64,000 nt of DNA from Microbispora catharanthi. GTDB lineage: Bacteria > Actinomycetota > Actinomycetes > Streptosporangiales > Streptosporangiaceae. Under the pieces are notes generated by a model. That model searched no databases and had not been told where the DNA came from. It worked only from the letters and a program-made list of their open reading frames with translations. This document shows, piece by piece, positions 63,087 to 64,000 of this stretch. The position numbers and the translations under genes were made by a program. The stretch covers positions 124,001-188,000 of the forward strand of contig NZ_VDMA02000004.1 of assembly GCF_006334915.2 (NCBI RefSeq), read 5' to 3'. Every line of letters starts with the position of its first letter. The stretch's first letter is position 1.

Positions 63087-64000
63087 TCAGACGAGGACGG
63101 GGACCCGCTCTTCGGGGGCCTCCTCGGGCTCGTCGTCGCCGTGGGACAACCGTGGCAGCCAGTCGAGCCAGCGCGGCAGATACCAGTTCCAGTCGCCGAG
63201 CAGCTTCATCGTCGCGGGCAGCAGCACCGCGCGGACGACGGTGGCGTCGATCAGCACGGCCGCCGCCAGGCCGATGCCCAGTTGCATGAACGTCAGCAGC
63301 GACAGCGTGGCGAACGTCGCGAACACCGCCACCATGATGAGCGCGGCGCTGGTCACCACGGCCGCCGTGCTCCTGATCCCGAACGACACGGCGTCCTCGG
63401 TGCTCATGCCCCTGTCGTACGCCTCCCTGATCCGGCTGAGGATGAAGACGTGGTAGTCCATCGACAGCCCGAAGAGGATCACGAACAGGAACAGCGGCAG
63501 CCAGTTGGTGATCGTCCCCGTCGAGTGGAAGCCCAGAAGGCTCTCGCCGTACCCCTTCTGGAAGACCAGCACGAGCACGCCGTACGCGGCGGCGACGGAC
63601 AGCAGGTTGAGCGCGATGGCCTTGACCGCCACGACGAGTGAGCGGAACGAGACCAGCAGCAGCACGAACGCCAGCAGCAGCACGAACCCGAACACGAGCG
63701 GGATGCGGCGCATGAGCTGCTCGTTGAAGTCCATCGAGCCGGCCGTGTTGCCGGTGACGTGGGCGCCGGGCAGCGTGGCCGGGACGACCTCCTCCCGCAG
63801 GGTGTGGATCGCGTGCTCGGAGACCTCGTCCGCGCCGGTGCCCTTGATGCCGACGCTGATCTTGGCCACCGTCCTGTCCGGGTTGACGGCGACGGCGAAG
63901 GGCTCGTTGGCCTCGCCCGTGGCCAGCGCCCGCCGCCTGAAGTCCTCGATCTTCGCGGTGAACGCCGGCGTCGTCACGTCGGCCGCCTTCACCACGATCA
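63087..64000 (-). CDS. MMPL/RND-type transporter, N-terminal part outside window
   Basis: The C-terminal ~304 codons of an MMPL-family exporter; the frame stays open to the window edge. Visible parts are the end of an extracytoplasmic loop (AHVTGNTAGSMDFNEQLMRR), then a helix bundle: PLVFGFVLLLAFVLLLVSFR, VAVKAIALNLLSVAAAYGVL, LFLFVILFGLSMDYHVFILS with the conserved Asp-Tyr pair, and AVLIDATVVRAVLLPATMKL. A charged cytoplasmic tail ends the protein. MMPL proteins export lipids or small molecules using the proton gradient. Confidence 0.93.
   Translation of the reverse strand, partial: IVVKAADVTTPAFTAKIEDFRRRALATGEANEPFAVAVNPDRTVAKISVGIKGTGADEVSEHAIHTLREEVVPATLPGAHVTGNTAGSMDFNEQLMRRIPLVFGFVLLLAFVLLLVSFRSLVVAVKAIALNLLSVAAAYGVLVLVFQKGYGESLLGFHSTGTITNWLPLFLFVILFGLSMDYHVFILSRIREAYDRGMSTEDAVSFGIRSTAAVVTSAALIMVAVFATFATLSLLTFMQLGIGLAAAVLIDATVVRAVLLPATMKLLGDWNWYLPRWLDWLPRLSHGDDEPEEAPEERVPVLV

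Overview
The window is high-GC, gene-dense, GTG-start-rich DNA of actinomycete type. The aldolase/DUF3151/purA run, pyrE, the actinobacterial PurC and PurD, a SigJ-type ECF factor, many leaderless -10 boxes and a multi-HAMP hybrid kinase all point to a filamentous actinobacterium. Streptosporangiales is my best guess; this is inference and no rRNA is present to confirm it.

Layout. 1-16.1 kb is a cell-surface polysaccharide region: a CgeB-like glycosyltransferase running off the left edge, a LysR/carboxymuconolactone decarboxylase pair, UDP-GlcNAc 2-epimerase and a nucleotide-sugar dehydrogenase (together a plausible UDP-ManNAcA route), two GT4 glycosyltransferases, a membrane-anchored DUF4434-like protein, a secreted beta-sandwich protein, an NrtR-like regulator, an acyltransferase-3, a secreted polysaccharide deacetylase and a transmembrane Ser/Thr kinase whose outer domain is a GH6 cellulase fold with altered catalytic residues. 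16.2-26.5 kb holds mostly housekeeping genes: a secreted protein, HisC-like aminotransferase, a Clp-N gene remnant, EamA exporter, a three-domain regulator, a MurA paralogue, purC, purD, corA behind a hairpin-rich leader, and wrbA. 26.6-29.2 kb is an ECF41 sigma factor divergent from wrbA, followed by a P450/ferredoxin pair. 29.3-35.3 kb is core metabolism: glycerophosphodiesterase, purA, DUF3151, class II aldolase, DedA, a RodZ-tail-like protein and pyrE.

35.5-47.7 kb is a signalling block: a 1225-residue sigma factor/anti-sigma zinc finger/membrane/extracellular fusion, a NYN-domain protein with a long low-complexity middle, a response regulator, a 1403-residue cytosolic hybrid histidine kinase with seven HAMP-type repeats, and a divergent SpoIIE-type PP2C phosphatase. 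47.7-64 kb is accessory: a FAD oxidoreductase with a divergent MarR, an S9-like protein lacking its nucleophile, a large LuxR/AAA regulator divergent from an ABC exporter, an RlmA-type methyltransferase, a 48-residue zinc ribbon, an MBL hydrolase, a VapBC module, an MFS transporter with HxlR and SDR genes, and a truncated MMPL transporter.

How the genes fit together: the strongest themes are surface glycan synthesis coupled to membrane signalling (the kinase/GH6 receptor and the sigma-factor fusion) and self-contained regulator/target pairs that keep readable promoters or operators (ECF41/wrbA, MarR/oxidoreductase, HxlR/SDR, LuxR/ABC). The most notable single observations are the kinase with a probably non-catalytic GH6 sensor, the all-in-one sigma fusion, and two identical ECF41-type promoters facing away from each other. 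No tRNA, rRNA, CRISPR array, insertion sequence or origin was seen.
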